From the NCBI RefSeq assembly GCF_002157735.2, contig NZ_AP018689.1:1769619-1833618 (forward strand): 64,000 nucleotides of DNA, written 5' to 3'. The first letter of the stretch is position 1, and each line of letters opens with the position of its first letter. Both the position numbers and the translations under genes were made by a program. Below, piece by piece: positions 1 to 9,391 of the stretch. Origin of the DNA: Vibrio aphrogenes (GTDB lineage Bacteria > Pseudomonadota > Gammaproteobacteria > Enterobacterales > Vibrionaceae). The notes under the pieces are model-generated. The model searched no databases, was not told the origin of the DNA, and saw nothing but the letters and a program-made list of their open reading frames with translations.

Positions 1-280
1 AGAAGTAGGCACGTAGTACTTGGTCTACCACGATTACAAGTGACGCGATGATTGCCATTTGAACAATAATACGCACACTATTTGGAATGTGGTTACGCAT
101 TAAAGAAACGAACAAGTTAGAAAATGCCGTTACAAACATTACTGCTAATGTCATAACGAAAGCCGTTTCCAACTTTGTTGTTACTGCCAGCGCAGAACAC
201 ACACCCAAGACTTGCAGTGCAATTGGGTTGTTATCAAGCACTGGAGATACAATAGATTTTCTTAATTCTTTTGCATTCAT
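1..280 (-). CDS. nqrD: NqrD, Na+-translocating NADH:quinone reductase subunit D (3' part missing)
   Basis: Membrane subunit of the six-subunit Na+-NQR, which couples NADH oxidation and ubiquinone reduction to Na+ export across the inner membrane. Reading the minus strand from the ATG at 280-278 gives [18 protein letters not shown], then [20 protein letters not shown] and later [20 protein letters not shown], which match the NqrD family closely. The window holds about 93 of roughly 210 codons; the C-terminal part lies left of base 1. Start choice: ATG overlaps the nqrC stop as TAATG, the usual translational coupling, with AGGAG about 9 bases upstream. Transcribed with nqrABC; nqrE and nqrF are expected further left. 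Confidence 0.95.
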   Translation of the reverse strand, partial: MNAKELRKSIVSPVLDNNPIALQVLGVCSALAVTTKLETAFVMTLAVMFVTAFSNLFVSLMRNHIPNSVRIIVQMAIIASLVIVVDQVLRAYF

Positions 281-1050
281 TAGTTCAGTTCTCCTGCTCG
301 TACTTTAGCTAGGAAAGGACCGTATCCTTTATTACCTAACCAGAAGTCGAAAATATGCTGAACACCATTACCTGTTAACGTCGCACCAGATAAACCATCG
401 ATGCCGTGTTCAGAACCTTCAGGTGCACCACCTTTAACAATTTTAATTGCAGGTTGGTTATTTTCATCAAATAACTTTTTACCCACAAATTGTGCGCGCC
501 ATTTCGGGTTTTCAACTTCCCCACCTAGCCCCGGAGTTTCACCTTGCTCATAGAATGTAATACCAGAAACTGTGTTTCCGTCAGTTTGTACTGCAACAAA
601 CGCATACATCATAGACCAAAGACCACTACCTTGGACGGGCAGAATGACTTCTTTAACTTTATCGCCATCTTTGACTAGATAAACTAAGCCTTTATTCGGC
701 AGACGGATGATTTTAGCAATATCATCTGCTGGGTTTAGCTTAATAGATTGGCTAGGATCTTTTGCTGCTGCGCGCATGTCATATTTGCTTGCGTCACCTT
801 CAACAAATTCACCGGTTGATAAGTCAATCAAACGAGGTTCAATACTTTCTTTATAGATAGTTTGAATCTCTTCAGGACTTTTTGCATCAAAACCTGCAAC
901 CGCCACAATGTTACTTTGAACATCAAGTTTAGCATTGGCTACTTGTTTTGGTTTTAGTAGTACCGCAGCTGTTGATACAACAACTGAACATACCAGGCTC
1001 AGGCCGATAACGGTAATTAGCGTACCTTTAATGGAGTCTTTATTTGCCAT
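280..1050 (-). CDS. nqrC: NqrC, Na+-NQR subunit C with covalent FMN
   Basis: Subunit C of Na+-NQR, 256 residues. One N-terminal membrane segment (about residues 10-33) anchors a periplasmic FMN-binding domain. The flavinylation motif SGATLT is visible at about residues 221-226; in this family a threonine of this motif carries FMN through a phosphoester bond. The start MANKDSIKG at 1050 is preferred over the more upstream Met at 1122 because it has an AGGAG-type ribosome site and gives the family length. The gene overlaps the end of nqrB by 11 bases and shares TAATG with nqrD, so all are co-translated. Confidence 0.97.
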   Translation of the reverse strand: MANKDSIKGTLITVIGLSLVCSVVVSTAAVLLKPKQVANAKLDVQSNIVAVAGFDAKSPEEIQTIYKESIEPRLIDLSTGEFVEGDASKYDMRAAAKDPSQSIKLNPADDIAKIIRLPNKGLVYLVKDGDKVKEVILPVQGSGLWSMMYAFVAVQTDGNTVSGITFYEQGETPGLGGEVENPKWRAQFVGKKLFDENNQPAIKIVKGGAPEGSEHGIDGLSGATLTGNGVQHIFDFWLGNKGYGPFLAKVRAGELN

Positions 1051-2284
1051 AGCGAGCTTGTCTCCTCTTGACGTTCTTCTCAACGACAAAGTAATCGAAT
1101 AGAGGTGCAAATAAGTTAGCAAATAGGATCGCTAGCATCATACCCTCAGGGTAAGCTGGGTTTACCACGCGGATAAGTACACACATCACACCAATCAAAG
1201 CACCGTAAGCCCATTTACCTTTATTAGTAAATGATGCCGATACTGGGTCGGTTGCCATGAAGATCATACCAAACGCAAAGCCACCTAGTACTAAGTGCCA
1301 ATACCAAGGCATTGCAAACATCGCATTAGTATCAGAGCCGATCAGGTTAAAGATGGTTGAAACTGCCGCCATACCGATCATCACACCTGCGATAATACGC
1401 CATGAAGCGATACGCATGTAGACGATCATCAGACCACCAAGAATCAGTGCCAAAGTCGAAACTTCACCCATTGAACCTGGGATGTTACCGATGAAAGCAT
1501 CCATCCAAGTGATTGAGTTGCCAGTAACCGTATTCACTAGTGCACCATGACCACCTTGAGCCCATTGGCTTAATGCTGTCGCACCAGAGAAACCATCTGC
1601 GGCTGTCCATACAACATCACCAGAAATTTGTGCTGGGTATGCAAAGAACAAGAACGCACGACCTGCCAATGCAGGGTTTAGGAAGTTACGGCCTGTACCA
1701 CCAAAGATTTCTTTTGCAACAACCACACCAAAAGTAATACCTAAAGCGGCTTGCCAAAGAGGAAGTGTTGGTGGAACGATCAGTGCAAATAAGATTGAAG
1801 TTACAAAGAAACCTTCGTTGACTTCATGCTTACGAACCATACAGAACAGCACTTCCCAGAAACCACCGACAGCAAATACAACGGCGTAAATAGGTAGGAA
1901 GTAGGTAGCTCCAAGCAACATCATGCTGCCCCAACCTGCATCAGCGGCAAGCGTGCCACCAAGCATTTCGGTAAACCAGTAATGCCAATCACCTGCAATA
2001 ACAGAAGCAAGCTGATCGCCAGAATACATGTGGTTTAATGCAACAATGGCTTGATGACCAGTGTTATACATTCCCCAGAACATTGCAGGGAATACCGCTA
2101 GCCATACCATGATCATAATACGCTTCAAATCCACGCTATCACGAACATGTGAACGACCTTTTGTCACCGTACCCGGTGTATACATCAGTGTGGCTGCAGC
2201 TTCATACAAAGCAAACCAACGCTCATGCTTACCGCCAGGTTCAAAATGCGGTTCAATATCTTCTATAAATTTCTTAAGGCCCAT
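1040..2284 (-). CDS. nqrB: NqrB, Na+-NQR subunit B with covalent FMN and riboflavin site
   Basis: Large membrane subunit of Na+-NQR, 414 residues with about ten hydrophobic segments. The sequence SGAT at residues 233-236 is the covalent FMN attachment site; Thr236 is exactly the residue known from V. cholerae NqrB. NqrB also forms much of the Na+ path and the quinone site. Start at 2284 lies 3 bases after the nqrA stop, downstream of AAGGAAGG. Length and motifs are fully normal. Confidence 0.98.
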   Translation of the reverse strand: MGLKKFIEDIEPHFEPGGKHERWFALYEAAATLMYTPGTVTKGRSHVRDSVDLKRIMIMVWLAVFPAMFWGMYNTGHQAIVALNHMYSGDQLASVIAGDWHYWFTEMLGGTLAADAGWGSMMLLGATYFLPIYAVVFAVGGFWEVLFCMVRKHEVNEGFFVTSILFALIVPPTLPLWQAALGITFGVVVAKEIFGGTGRNFLNPALAGRAFLFFAYPAQISGDVVWTAADGFSGATALSQWAQGGHGALVNTVTGNSITWMDAFIGNIPGSMGEVSTLALILGGLMIVYMRIASWRIIAGVMIGMAAVSTIFNLIGSDTNAMFAMPWYWHLVLGGFAFGMIFMATDPVSASFTNKGKWAYGALIGVMCVLIRVVNPAYPEGMMLAILFANLFAPLFDYFVVEKNVKRRQARYGK

Positions 2285-2287
2285 GAA

Positions 2288-3628
2288 TTAACCTTCCTTC
2301 TCGATTTTGTCTAGGCAATCGCGAAGTAACTCGCCATATTCATACTTACCAGGACATACAAAGGTACATAATGCCAAGTCTTCTTCGTCCAACTCTAGTA
2401 CACCTAGGCGTTGAGCACTGTCAGAATCGCCTGCGCACAAATCACGAAGTAATAATGTTGGTTCAATATCCAGCGGCATCACACGCTCATAGTTACCAAT
2501 TGGCACCATGGCACGGTCACTACCATTTGTCGTTGTAGTCATATTGAACACACGACTTGGGAAAAAGTGGCTTAAGAAAGAACGAGTTACAGAGAACTTA
2601 TTTGAGCCAGGCATAGCCCAACCTAAGAACTCTTTTTCACGGCCTTCATGCAAGACAGAAACTTGGGTATGGTAACGACCAAGATAAGCATGTGGACCAT
2701 TGGCATTAGTACCTGTTAGTACTGAGCCTGAAATCACTCGAATATCACCTGGTAGCACTTCGCCGTCGCATAAATCATCTAAGTTAGCACCAATGTGAGT
2801 GCGAACTAAACGAGGCTCTTTCACAGCAGGACCTGCAAGAGAAACGACACGATTTGTGTACAATTCACCAGTTAGGAACAATTGACCAAATGCAATCACA
2901 TCTTGGTAATTGATACTCCATGCGACATTTTCTAAGTTAACAGGGTACAAATGATGCATGTGCGTACCAACCAAACCGGCTGGGTGTACACCTGCAAACA
3001 CATGTTCTTCAACATTAGATTGAGCAGATTTTGGTAACTCGACAGAAGCTTTACATACGAAAACCTTTCCTTCAGTAAGGACTGAAAGAAGATCTAAACC
3101 AGCTTTAAATGCTTCTGCTTGTTCATTAATAATTACCGAAGGATCGGCCGCTAATGGATTAGTATCCATTGCAGTAACAAAGATCGCTTGGGTAGTTGAT
3201 TCGATAGCGGGTACCTTGCTGAACGGACGAGTTCGCAATGCAGTCCACATACCAGATTCAACTAATTGAGACTTAATCACTTCACGATCAAGTTTCGCTA
3301 GTTGGTCTGCTGTGTAGCTTTCGAAAGTCACTTGGTCATTACCGGTTACTTCAATCACAACAGATTGAAGCACACGTTTTGCACCACGATTCACTTCGAT
3401 AACTTTACCGCATGCAGGTGAAGTGTATTTCACGCCAGGATTCTTTTTATCTTCAAAAAGAATTTGACCTTTTTTCACTTCATCATCAACGCGAACATGC
3501 ATGGTTGGACGCATGCCCACGTACTCTTCGCCAAGCAAGGCGACTGTTTTGACGGACTTACCGTCATTAATCACCTGGGCAGGAACTCCGGCAATAGGAA
3601 GATCCAAGCCCTTTTTTATTGTAATCAT
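2288..3628 (-). CDS. nqrA: NqrA, Na+-NQR subunit A
   Basis: Cytoplasmic-side subunit A of Na+-NQR, involved in ubiquinone binding. The start [14 protein letters not shown] (ATG at 3628) gives 446 residues, the usual Vibrio length; an in-frame upstream Met at 3691 would add 21 residues that the family lacks. [18 protein letters not shown] and the later sections match NqrA throughout. First gene of the operon, so the promoter must lie in the 389-bp gap upstream. The ribosome site before the chosen ATG is weak. Confidence 0.96.
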   Translation of the reverse strand: MITIKKGLDLPIAGVPAQVINDGKSVKTVALLGEEYVGMRPTMHVRVDDEVKKGQILFEDKKNPGVKYTSPACGKVIEVNRGAKRVLQSVVIEVTGNDQVTFESYTADQLAKLDREVIKSQLVESGMWTALRTRPFSKVPAIESTTQAIFVTAMDTNPLAADPSVIINEQAEAFKAGLDLLSVLTEGKVFVCKASVELPKSAQSNVEEHVFAGVHPAGLVGTHMHHLYPVNLENVAWSINYQDVIAFGQLFLTGELYTNRVVSLAGPAVKEPRLVRTHIGANLDDLCDGEVLPGDIRVISGSVLTGTNANGPHAYLGRYHTQVSVLHEGREKEFLGWAMPGSNKFSVTRSFLSHFFPSRVFNMTTTTNGSDRAMVPIGNYERVMPLDIEPTLLLRDLCAGDSDSAQRLGVLELDEEDLALCTFVCPGKYEYGELLRDCLDKIEKEG

Positions 3629-4017
3629 ACGCACTTGCACTACTTTATTTAGGGAAAATAAGATTCTTTTAATTGCGTAACTTAAAGACACGACTTTTTG
3701 TGTCCGGCCCTGGATTTAGAGAAAAAACAGGATCGCAACATCCGTATAAAAAGGCCTAATTTTATCAATAAGCTCTTCTAAGTGGCGTATTCTAACATCT
3801 TTTTAGAATCGCTTGCCATTCTGATTACGACTATTCAGGTATTTTTTTAATGGTAAATCAGGAAGAACAAATACAAAAAATTGATATCTTTGAGGCGCTC
3901 CACAATTCTTTAAATAGACGAACGCAATAAACACACCAAGATGATAACACAATTACCCACATTATTTTTAATGTTTATAACGCGGTACAAACATTCACCA
4001 CCTCGGTTGATTAAGAG
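3629..4017. other. Gap between nqrA and bolA holding the nqr promoter
   Basis: No gene seen in 389 bases. Both neighbours are on the minus strand, so this gap must hold the end of the bolA transcript and the nqr promoter. A short hairpin (gacac ... gtgtc, near 3688-3705) lies in the likely nqr leader. I found no convincing regulator site or intrinsic terminator. The region is AT-rich. Confidence 0.4.
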
Positions 4018-4329
4018 TTAATGACCACCACCCGCACACTTTGGAGAGGCCGGAATCGCACCATTTAACTCTTTCCATTCTAGTTCTGTATAAGCATGAA
4101 TAGACAGCGCATGAATATGGTTTTCCAGCTCCTCACTTAAAGCGTCATTAATTGCTCGATGCCTTGCAATAAGTCTTTTATTTTCAAAACCTTCACTCAC
4201 AACCACCACTTTAAAATGACTCTCAGAACCCGGTGGAACATTATGCATAAAGCTTTCATTTTGCACGTCTAAATGAATTGGATTAAAGGCCGCTTGTAGT
4301 TTTCTTTCGATTAAATCTTGAATCATCAT
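4018..4329 (-). CDS. bolA: BolA family protein
   Basis: BolA morphogene protein, 103 residues. In this family BolA binds [2Fe-2S] clusters with monothiol glutaredoxins and also acts as a transcription factor affecting cell shape and stress response. Seen: IERKLQAAFNP, HNVPPGSESHFKVVVVSEGF, the conserved RHRAIND and the C-terminal SPKC motif (E. coli BolA ends with a similar SPPC). Start: two adjacent ATG codons at 4329 and 4326 follow TAAGGAAC; the first is taken. An upstream in-frame Met at 4389 would add an unrelated leader. Divergent from rlmG across 152 bases. Confidence 0.93.
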   Translation of the reverse strand: MMIQDLIERKLQAAFNPIHLDVQNESFMHNVPPGSESHFKVVVVSEGFENKRLIARHRAINDALSEELENHIHALSIHAYTELEWKELNGAIPASPKCAGGGH

Positions 4330-4481
4330 CTTGTTCCTTATTTGATAGTGTTCTTTATCCAAAATGCATGAAAATCCAGATAAACTCAATGTTATATTGG
4401 TGTTGAACTATCTTGTTGTGAGCCCTTCTGCCACAATACGCTTGATGACATTTCTTATGTAGCGAATATTAAAGATAAAAT

Positions 4482-5636
4482 ATGAAAACAGAATTAACTT
4501 TGCATGATCGTCGTTTACTATTGACGCGTTTTCCTAAACGAGCCAATGAAACTTTACAAGCTTGGGATGCCGGTGATGAATATCTCATCAATCATGTGGT
4601 AGACATGAATCTTCCCCAAGGTTCCAATATTTTAATTCTCAACGACAACTTTGGTGCATTATCTTGCTGGTTCTCTGAACATCACCACGTAACCATGATG
4701 AGTGATTCTTTTATCTCTCACAAAGGCACTTTAAAAAACTTACAACGTAATCGCTGCCACAAGATCCAATTTCTAAATAGTTTAGAACCAATTCCAGAAC
4801 AAGTGGATTTAGTCTTAATGCAGATTCCGAAAAGTAATCGCCTACTAACTTGGCAATTAGCCCAACTTCGAGAAGCGCTTCATGAGGATGTCCAAGTTAT
4901 TGGGGTCAATAAAGCCAAAGAGATCCACACCTCTACCTTGAATATCTTTGAAAAACACCTCGGCACGACCACCACTTCGTTAGCCTGGAAAAAGCACCGC
5001 TTAGTGTTTTCAAAACCAAACTGTATGCCTATTATTCCAGTTCCTGAAGAATATACTTGGAAAGTGGATAACGAAGACATCACGCTGTCTAATTATGCCA
5101 ACGTGTATTCAGGAGAAAGTTTAGATCTCGGCGCTCGATTCATGCTCGAGCACATCCCAACCGATCCGGAATTAAGGCACATCATTGACCTTGGATGTGG
5201 CAATGGCGTGCTCTCTATTAAAGCAGGGCAACTCAACCCTCAAGCTCGCATCACCAGTATTGATGAAAGTTTTATGGCTGTCGCTTCTGCACGTAAGAAC
5301 TTAGAAACGAATTTAGGGGCGGAACGGAATATCCAAGTGATTGCTAATAACTGTTTGGATGGCATGAAAGAGAACAGCTCTTACTTGGTACTTTGTAACC
5401 CACCTTTCCACCAAAATAATACCATCACCGACCATATTGCTTGGCAAATGTTCTGTGATGCAAAAGATGCATTGAACCATAATGGTAAATTATTGGTCGT
5501 AGGTAATCGTCACCTCGAATATCCCAAAAAACTAGCTCGGCTTTTTGGATCTCAACAAGTGACAATCGTTGCTGAAAATAATAAATTTGTCATTATTGAA
5601 GCAATCAAAAACAACGACTTAAATAAAGGACGATAA
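4482..5636 (+). CDS. rlmG: RlmG, 23S rRNA (guanine-1835-N2)-methyltransferase
   Basis: SAM-dependent methyltransferase that makes m2G1835 in 23S rRNA. 384 residues: an N-terminal pseudo-methyltransferase half (about 1-190, with LQAWDAGDEYL and ILNDNFGALSC as in E. coli RlmG) and a catalytic C-terminal half with SAM motif DLGCGNG at 236-242 and the guanine-N2 catalytic motif NPPF at 306-309. RsmC has the same two-half layout, but the N-terminal sequence fits RlmG. First gene of a short operon; yajG begins 3 bases after its stop and ppiA follows. Confidence 0.93.
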   Translation: MKTELTLHDRRLLLTRFPKRANETLQAWDAGDEYLINHVVDMNLPQGSNILILNDNFGALSCWFSEHHHVTMMSDSFISHKGTLKNLQRNRCHKIQFLNSLEPIPEQVDLVLMQIPKSNRLLTWQLAQLREALHEDVQVIGVNKAKEIHTSTLNIFEKHLGTTTTSLAWKKHRLVFSKPNCMPIIPVPEEYTWKVDNEDITLSNYANVYSGESLDLGARFMLEHIPTDPELRHIIDLGCGNGVLSIKAGQLNPQARITSIDESFMAVASARKNLETNLGAERNIQVIANNCLDGMKENSSYLVLCNPPFHQNNTITDHIAWQMFCDAKDALNHNGKLLVVGNRHLEYPKKLARLFGSQQVTIVAENNKFVIIEAIKNNDLNKGR

Positions 5637-5639
5637 AGT

Positions 5640-6215
5640 ATGAAAAAATGGCTCCTACTCTGCACTGCTTTGTTATTAACCGCTTGTGCCAGCGTATCTC
5701 AAAATGACTTAGTGAACCTCACGCCTTCTTCAACGCTCAGCTCAAGTAAAGTTGCCGATGGCCTAGCTTTCACACTCACGAGCCAAGATGTCCGAAATGC
5801 ACAATTTATTGCGGTTATCAAACAAGAAGGCCAAGAGCAAGTTCAACCGATGCACGCTAAGCAAAATGTTCGCAAAGCGTATGAAGCCGCCGTTTACCAA
5901 CAGTTTTTCTCTCAAGGTTTTACCATGACGAAAAACAGCAATAATATTGTTAACTTACAAGTCGTTGATGCTTTGGCTACCGTGACCCAATCGCCAATGA
6001 AATACGACATTGAAGGTAAAGTGACACTCAAACTGACGGCAGAAACACCAAATGGTAAGTTTGTTCGTACTTATACGGGTTCAGGCACTAAGTCCGGGTC
6101 ATTTTCAGCGGATAAAGCCGATGTTGAAGAAGTCATTAACCGTGTTTCTAGCCGAGTCTTAACTACGATAGCCAAAGACACCGAGTTGACTAAGTACATG
6201 AAGAGTAATTTTTAA
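5640..6215 (+). CDS. yajG: YajG family outer-membrane lipoprotein
   Basis: Putative lipoprotein of 191 residues. The signal peptide ends in the lipobox LTAC with Cys16 as the lipidation site; Ala-Ser at +2/+3 favours the outer membrane. The rest is a YajG-type domain of unknown function. In E. coli yajG lies beside ampG and bolA, and the same neighbours are here, which supports the call. Start ATG at 5640 is 3 bases after rlmG; the stop overlaps the ppiA start as TAATG. Confidence 0.88.
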   Translation: MKKWLLLCTALLLTACASVSQNDLVNLTPSSTLSSSKVADGLAFTLTSQDVRNAQFIAVIKQEGQEQVQPMHAKQNVRKAYEAAVYQQFFSQGFTMTKNSNNIVNLQVVDALATVTQSPMKYDIEGKVTLKLTAETPNGKFVRTYTGSGTKSGSFSADKADVEEVINRVSSRVLTTIAKDTELTKYMKSNF

Positions 6216-6760
6216 TGAAAACGTTTTTATTTAGCTTATTAATCTTGTTCAGCAGTGCTTCTTTTGCTGCACCGACTGTCGAATTTGAAACCACATTAGG
6301 CCGCTTTACTGTCGAGCTCAATCAACAACAAGCACCGATCTCGGTAGAAAACTTCATGAAGTATGTCAATGATGGCAGCTATGTCGGTACTCAGTTCCAC
6401 CGTGTTATTCCTGGCTTTATGGCTCAAGGTGGTGGCTTTGACGAGCAAATGAATGAACGCTCGTCATACTCCCCTATTCGTAATGAAGCCAGCAATGGAC
6501 TTGAAAACCTAACCGCAACAGTGGCGATGGCACGGACTAGTAATCCAAACTCAGCCACCCGCCAATTTTTTATTAATTTAGCGGATAATGATTTTCTTAA
6601 CTATTCACGTAACTCAGCCGGTTATGCCGTTTTTGGTAAAGTGACCAAAGGATTTGATGTTATTCGTGCCATGGCTCGCAAACCGACCCAATCAATGGGA
6701 ATGATGAAAGACGTCCCAGTGACTCCGATCGTCATCACCAAAGTGACGGTCAAGCAATAA
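6215..6760 (+). CDS. ppiA: Periplasmic cyclophilin-type peptidyl-prolyl cis-trans isomerase
   Basis: Cyclophilin that isomerises Xaa-Pro bonds in the periplasm. 181 residues with a clean signal peptide (cleavage likely after ...SSASFA). Cyclophilin motifs: FHRVIPGFMAQGG (catalytic Arg of FHRV), SATRQFFINLADNDFL, AVFGKV. The signal peptide separates it from cytoplasmic PpiB. Translationally coupled to yajG by TAATG and followed by a strong terminator, so it ends the operon. Confidence 0.9.
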   Translation: MKTFLFSLLILFSSASFAAPTVEFETTLGRFTVELNQQQAPISVENFMKYVNDGSYVGTQFHRVIPGFMAQGGGFDEQMNERSSYSPIRNEASNGLENLTATVAMARTSNPNSATRQFFINLADNDFLNYSRNSAGYAVFGKVTKGFDVIRAMARKPTQSMGMMKDVPVTPIVITKVTVKQ

Positions 6761-6784
6761 CACCCATACTTTGACTTTACAGCC

Positions 6785-6819
6785 TTCAGCCATCTTCTAC
6801 GATGGCTGAATTTTCTTTT
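6785..6819 (+). terminator. Intrinsic terminator after ppiA
   Basis: Perfect 10-bp stem ttcagccatc / gatggctgaa with a 6-base loop, followed by ttttctttt. Ends the rlmG-yajG-ppiA transcript just before ampG. Confidence 0.9.
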
Positions 6820-6838
6820 GTACACCTAGGAGTAATAC

Positions 6839-8182
6839 ATGGCCTCTATGACTTGGAAGGCAACCATTCAAACCTACTTAGATAAACGTCTGCTGTGGGT
6901 ATTCATGTTAGGTTGTTCTAGTGGCTTTCCTTGGGTATTAATCGGCTCTAACATGTCAGGTTGGTTATCCGATGCAGGATTAACTCGCTCAACCATTGGC
7001 TATTTTGGTGCGGTATTTGCTGTTTATGCCATTAACTTTTTATGGGCTCCCTTAATCGATAGAGTCAAAATCCCCCTCTTACACGCTTGGTTAGGTCAGC
7101 GTCGTAGTTGGATCTTGTTATGTCAAGCCATCATATTGGTGTGTACCTTCTTCATGGCAGGCTTGCACCCTGAAAACCATTTAATCCTCATTTCCGCTTT
7201 TGCCTTAGCCATTTCGACGGCATCTGCCACTCAAGATATCGCAATAGATGCTTTTCGTATCGACACCTTCCCCAAAAGTAATAATAGTAAGTTACCTCAA
7301 GCTTCCGCCATGGCTGTTATTGGTTGGTGGACTGGCTATTCACTTCCTGGCTATCTCGCGTTCTCCAATGCTGATGCGTATGGCTGGAATACAGTGTATT
7401 ACGGTATGACCGGGGTGATTGTCTTGCTGATGATCTTTACTTTGTTAACTGGTGAGCCCACCACCCAGCGAGATCACCTGCAACAACAAGCGGAAGATCG
7501 CCATAAAAAAGTCGTTAATTCGAAAATAGCCGCTTGGTTAACAGTAACCGTCGTAGAGCCTTTCCTTGATTTCTTCCGCCGTAATGGGGTTGGTGTGGCA
7601 GTGACGCTGCTATTGTTCGTCTTTCTGTTTAAAATTGGTGAAGCCTTCCTTGGTCGAATGTCGATTGTGTTTTACAAAGAAGTGGGATTTAGTAACGAGC
7701 AAATTGGTGAATATTCAAAATTAATTGGTTGGGGCGCTACGATGCTGTTTACCTTTGTAGGCAGTATGTTTAATGTTCGATTTGGCATTGTTAAAGGGCT
7801 CATGATGGGCGGCATTGCCATGGCGAGCAGTAATTTAATGTTTGCTTGGATAGCCTCGGTCGGCCCTAATGAGCATTTATTATTAGCCACGGTTTTAGTC
7901 GATAACTTTACTACCGCCTTCTCTACCGTCGCCTTTGTGTCTTTCTTAACGGTATTGACGGGGCAAGCGTTTTCTGCGACTCAATACGCCTTATTAGCAT
8001 CACTGGGCAATTTTGGCCGCACCACTCTCGCCTCGTTTAGTGGCGAATTAGTGGATACACTGAACAGTTGGCCACTCTTTTTCATTATCACTGCGCTCAT
8101 GGTAATACCGAGCTTAATCATGCTGTACTCTTTACGTCATTATTTTCATAACTTACTCGAAAAAGCACGTAATCAAAACTAA
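6839..8182 (+). CDS. ampG: AmpG muropeptide permease (MFS)
   Basis: Inner-membrane transporter that imports GlcNAc-anhydroMurNAc peptides for cell-wall recycling. 447 residues, about twelve hydrophobic segments; the N-terminal LLWVFMLGCSSGFPWVLIGS and SATQDIAIDAFRID match AmpG. ATG at 6839 follows an AGGAG site. Stands alone between two strong terminators. No ampC or ampR lies beside it. Confidence 0.93.
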   Translation: MASMTWKATIQTYLDKRLLWVFMLGCSSGFPWVLIGSNMSGWLSDAGLTRSTIGYFGAVFAVYAINFLWAPLIDRVKIPLLHAWLGQRRSWILLCQAIILVCTFFMAGLHPENHLILISAFALAISTASATQDIAIDAFRIDTFPKSNNSKLPQASAMAVIGWWTGYSLPGYLAFSNADAYGWNTVYYGMTGVIVLLMIFTLLTGEPTTQRDHLQQQAEDRHKKVVNSKIAAWLTVTVVEPFLDFFRRNGVGVAVTLLLFVFLFKIGEAFLGRMSIVFYKEVGFSNEQIGEYSKLIGWGATMLFTFVGSMFNVRFGIVKGLMMGGIAMASSNLMFAWIASVGPNEHLLLATVLVDNFTTAFSTVAFVSFLTVLTGQAFSATQYALLASLGNFGRTTLASFSGELVDTLNSWPLFFIITALMVIPSLIMLYSLRHYFHNLLEKARNQN

Positions 8183-8200
8183 GCGCTAATAGAGCCGAGC

Positions 8201-8240
8201 AAAAAACGCCCAAAGCAAGCGGTTGCTTTGGGCGTTTTTT
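8201..8240. terminator. Bidirectional terminator after ampG
   Basis: Perfect 18-bp inverted repeat (8201-8218 with 8223-8240) around a 4-base loop gcgg; GC-rich core, A-run on the left and T-run on the right, so it can act on both strands. Confidence 0.93.
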
Positions 8241-8300
8241 ATTCTCTTTTTAAATTCTTGTACAAAGATTAACAACAAGTTCCATTGTTTATTTCTTTAT

Positions 8301-8316
8301 TGTGACAACTATCACA
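8301..8316. promoter_or_regulatory. Perfect CRP site upstream of ompK
   Basis: TGTGACAACTATCACA matches the CRP consensus TGTGA-N6-TCACA without mismatch. It lies 132 bases upstream of the ompK ATG, so ompK is probably under catabolite control, as expected for a Tsx-like nucleoside channel. Confidence 0.85.
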
Positions 8317-8342
8317 ATGTATTTTTAATTTTGCACGTTTTA

Positions 8343-8356
8343 TCACTTACAAGTGA
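8343..8356. promoter_or_regulatory. Inverted repeat in the ompK promoter region
   Basis: TCACTTACAAGTGA is a perfect 6-bp inverted repeat with a 2-base centre, 27 bases after the CRP site. It may be an operator for a partner regulator or a degenerate second CRP site; the protein is unknown. Confidence 0.4.
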
Positions 8357-8447
8357 GATCGAAATAGCTATTATCTGCGACGCTTTTAAAGACCACATCG
8401 ATAACCGGTGTAAAAATTTTAAATTTAGATTAAAAGAGAGCCCACTC

Positions 8448-9263
8448 ATGCGCAAAACACTTTTAGCTCTTAGTCTTGTTGCGGCATCAGCACCAGTATT
8501 AGCAGCAGACTATTCAGATGATATCCATAAGAACGACTACAAATTCGTTAACTTCAATCTGATGTATTCTGTTGGAGAAAAACCGGAAGCTAGCTCTGGC
8601 TCTAATGCTCACGATTATTTAGAAATGGAATTTGGTGGTCGTTCGGGAATTTTTGATCTATACGGTTATGTTGATGTATTTAACTTATTCAGCAATGATG
8701 ACTCTGACGATACCGACAAAGCAAATGGTGAAAAAGACAAAATTTACATGAAGTTTGCACCTCGTATGTCTATCGATGCGATGACAGGTCACGATTTATC
8801 TTTTGGTCCAGTACAAGAGTTATACGTAGCAACATTATTTGAATGGGATGGTGGTCGAGATACAACTCTCGGTGTAAACACTCAAAAAGTTGGTCTAGGT
8901 TCTGACATCAATATGCCTTGGTTTGGCAAAATGGGCTTAAACCTATACGCGACTTATGATTCAAACAAAAATGATTGGAATGGTTACCAAATCTCAACTA
9001 ACTGGTTCAAACCTTTCTACACCTTTGACAATGGCTCTTTCATCTCTTACCAAGGTTACATTGATTACCAATTTGGTATGAAAGATGAATATGCAACAGC
9101 ATCAAATGGTGGTGCTATGTTCAACGGTTTATACTGGCATAACAAACAATTCGCTGTTGGTTATGGATTAAAAGGCTATTACAACATATACGGTATTAAA
9201 GACAGCAGTGCGCTGGAATCAACCGGTATTTCTCACTACTTTGACGTGACTTATAAGTTCTAA
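8448..9263 (+). CDS. ompK: OmpK, nucleoside-specific channel-forming outer-membrane protein
   Basis: Tsx/OmpK-family 12-strand outer-membrane beta-barrel, 271 residues. Signal peptide of about 19 residues (cleavage after ...APVLA), then aromatic-rich alternating strands and a C-terminal Phe (DVTYKF), the BAM signal. In Vibrio, OmpK is the receptor of phage KVP40; the family conducts nucleosides. ATG at 8448 after AGAGAG is chosen; the upstream in-frame extension lacks a signal peptide. The CRP site upstream and the deo/nupC genes in this window fit a role in nucleoside uptake. Confidence 0.92.
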   Translation: MRKTLLALSLVAASAPVLAADYSDDIHKNDYKFVNFNLMYSVGEKPEASSGSNAHDYLEMEFGGRSGIFDLYGYVDVFNLFSNDDSDDTDKANGEKDKIYMKFAPRMSIDAMTGHDLSFGPVQELYVATLFEWDGGRDTTLGVNTQKVGLGSDINMPWFGKMGLNLYATYDSNKNDWNGYQISTNWFKPFYTFDNGSFISYQGYIDYQFGMKDEYATASNGGAMFNGLYWHNKQFAVGYGLKGYYNIYGIKDSSALESTGISHYFDVTYKF

Positions 9264-9300
9264 GTCATCCATTAGTGGGCAAATCGTCATCACTTAAATA

Positions 9301-9344
9301 ACAATGGCGCAGATTGCATTTCAATCTGCGCCATTGTGTTTTTT
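9301..9344 (+). terminator. Intrinsic terminator after ompK
   Basis: Perfect 16-bp stem (9301-9316 with 9322-9337), 5-base loop, then gttttttg. Separates ompK from panE. Confidence 0.93.
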
Positions 9345-9391
9345 GCGGTAAGCTATCCTCATCGTTCAACGCAATCATAAAAGATCGAACC

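Noticed and set aside
3629..4017. Riboswitch in the nqr leader
   Set aside because: Only a short hairpin is visible; no known riboswitch core.
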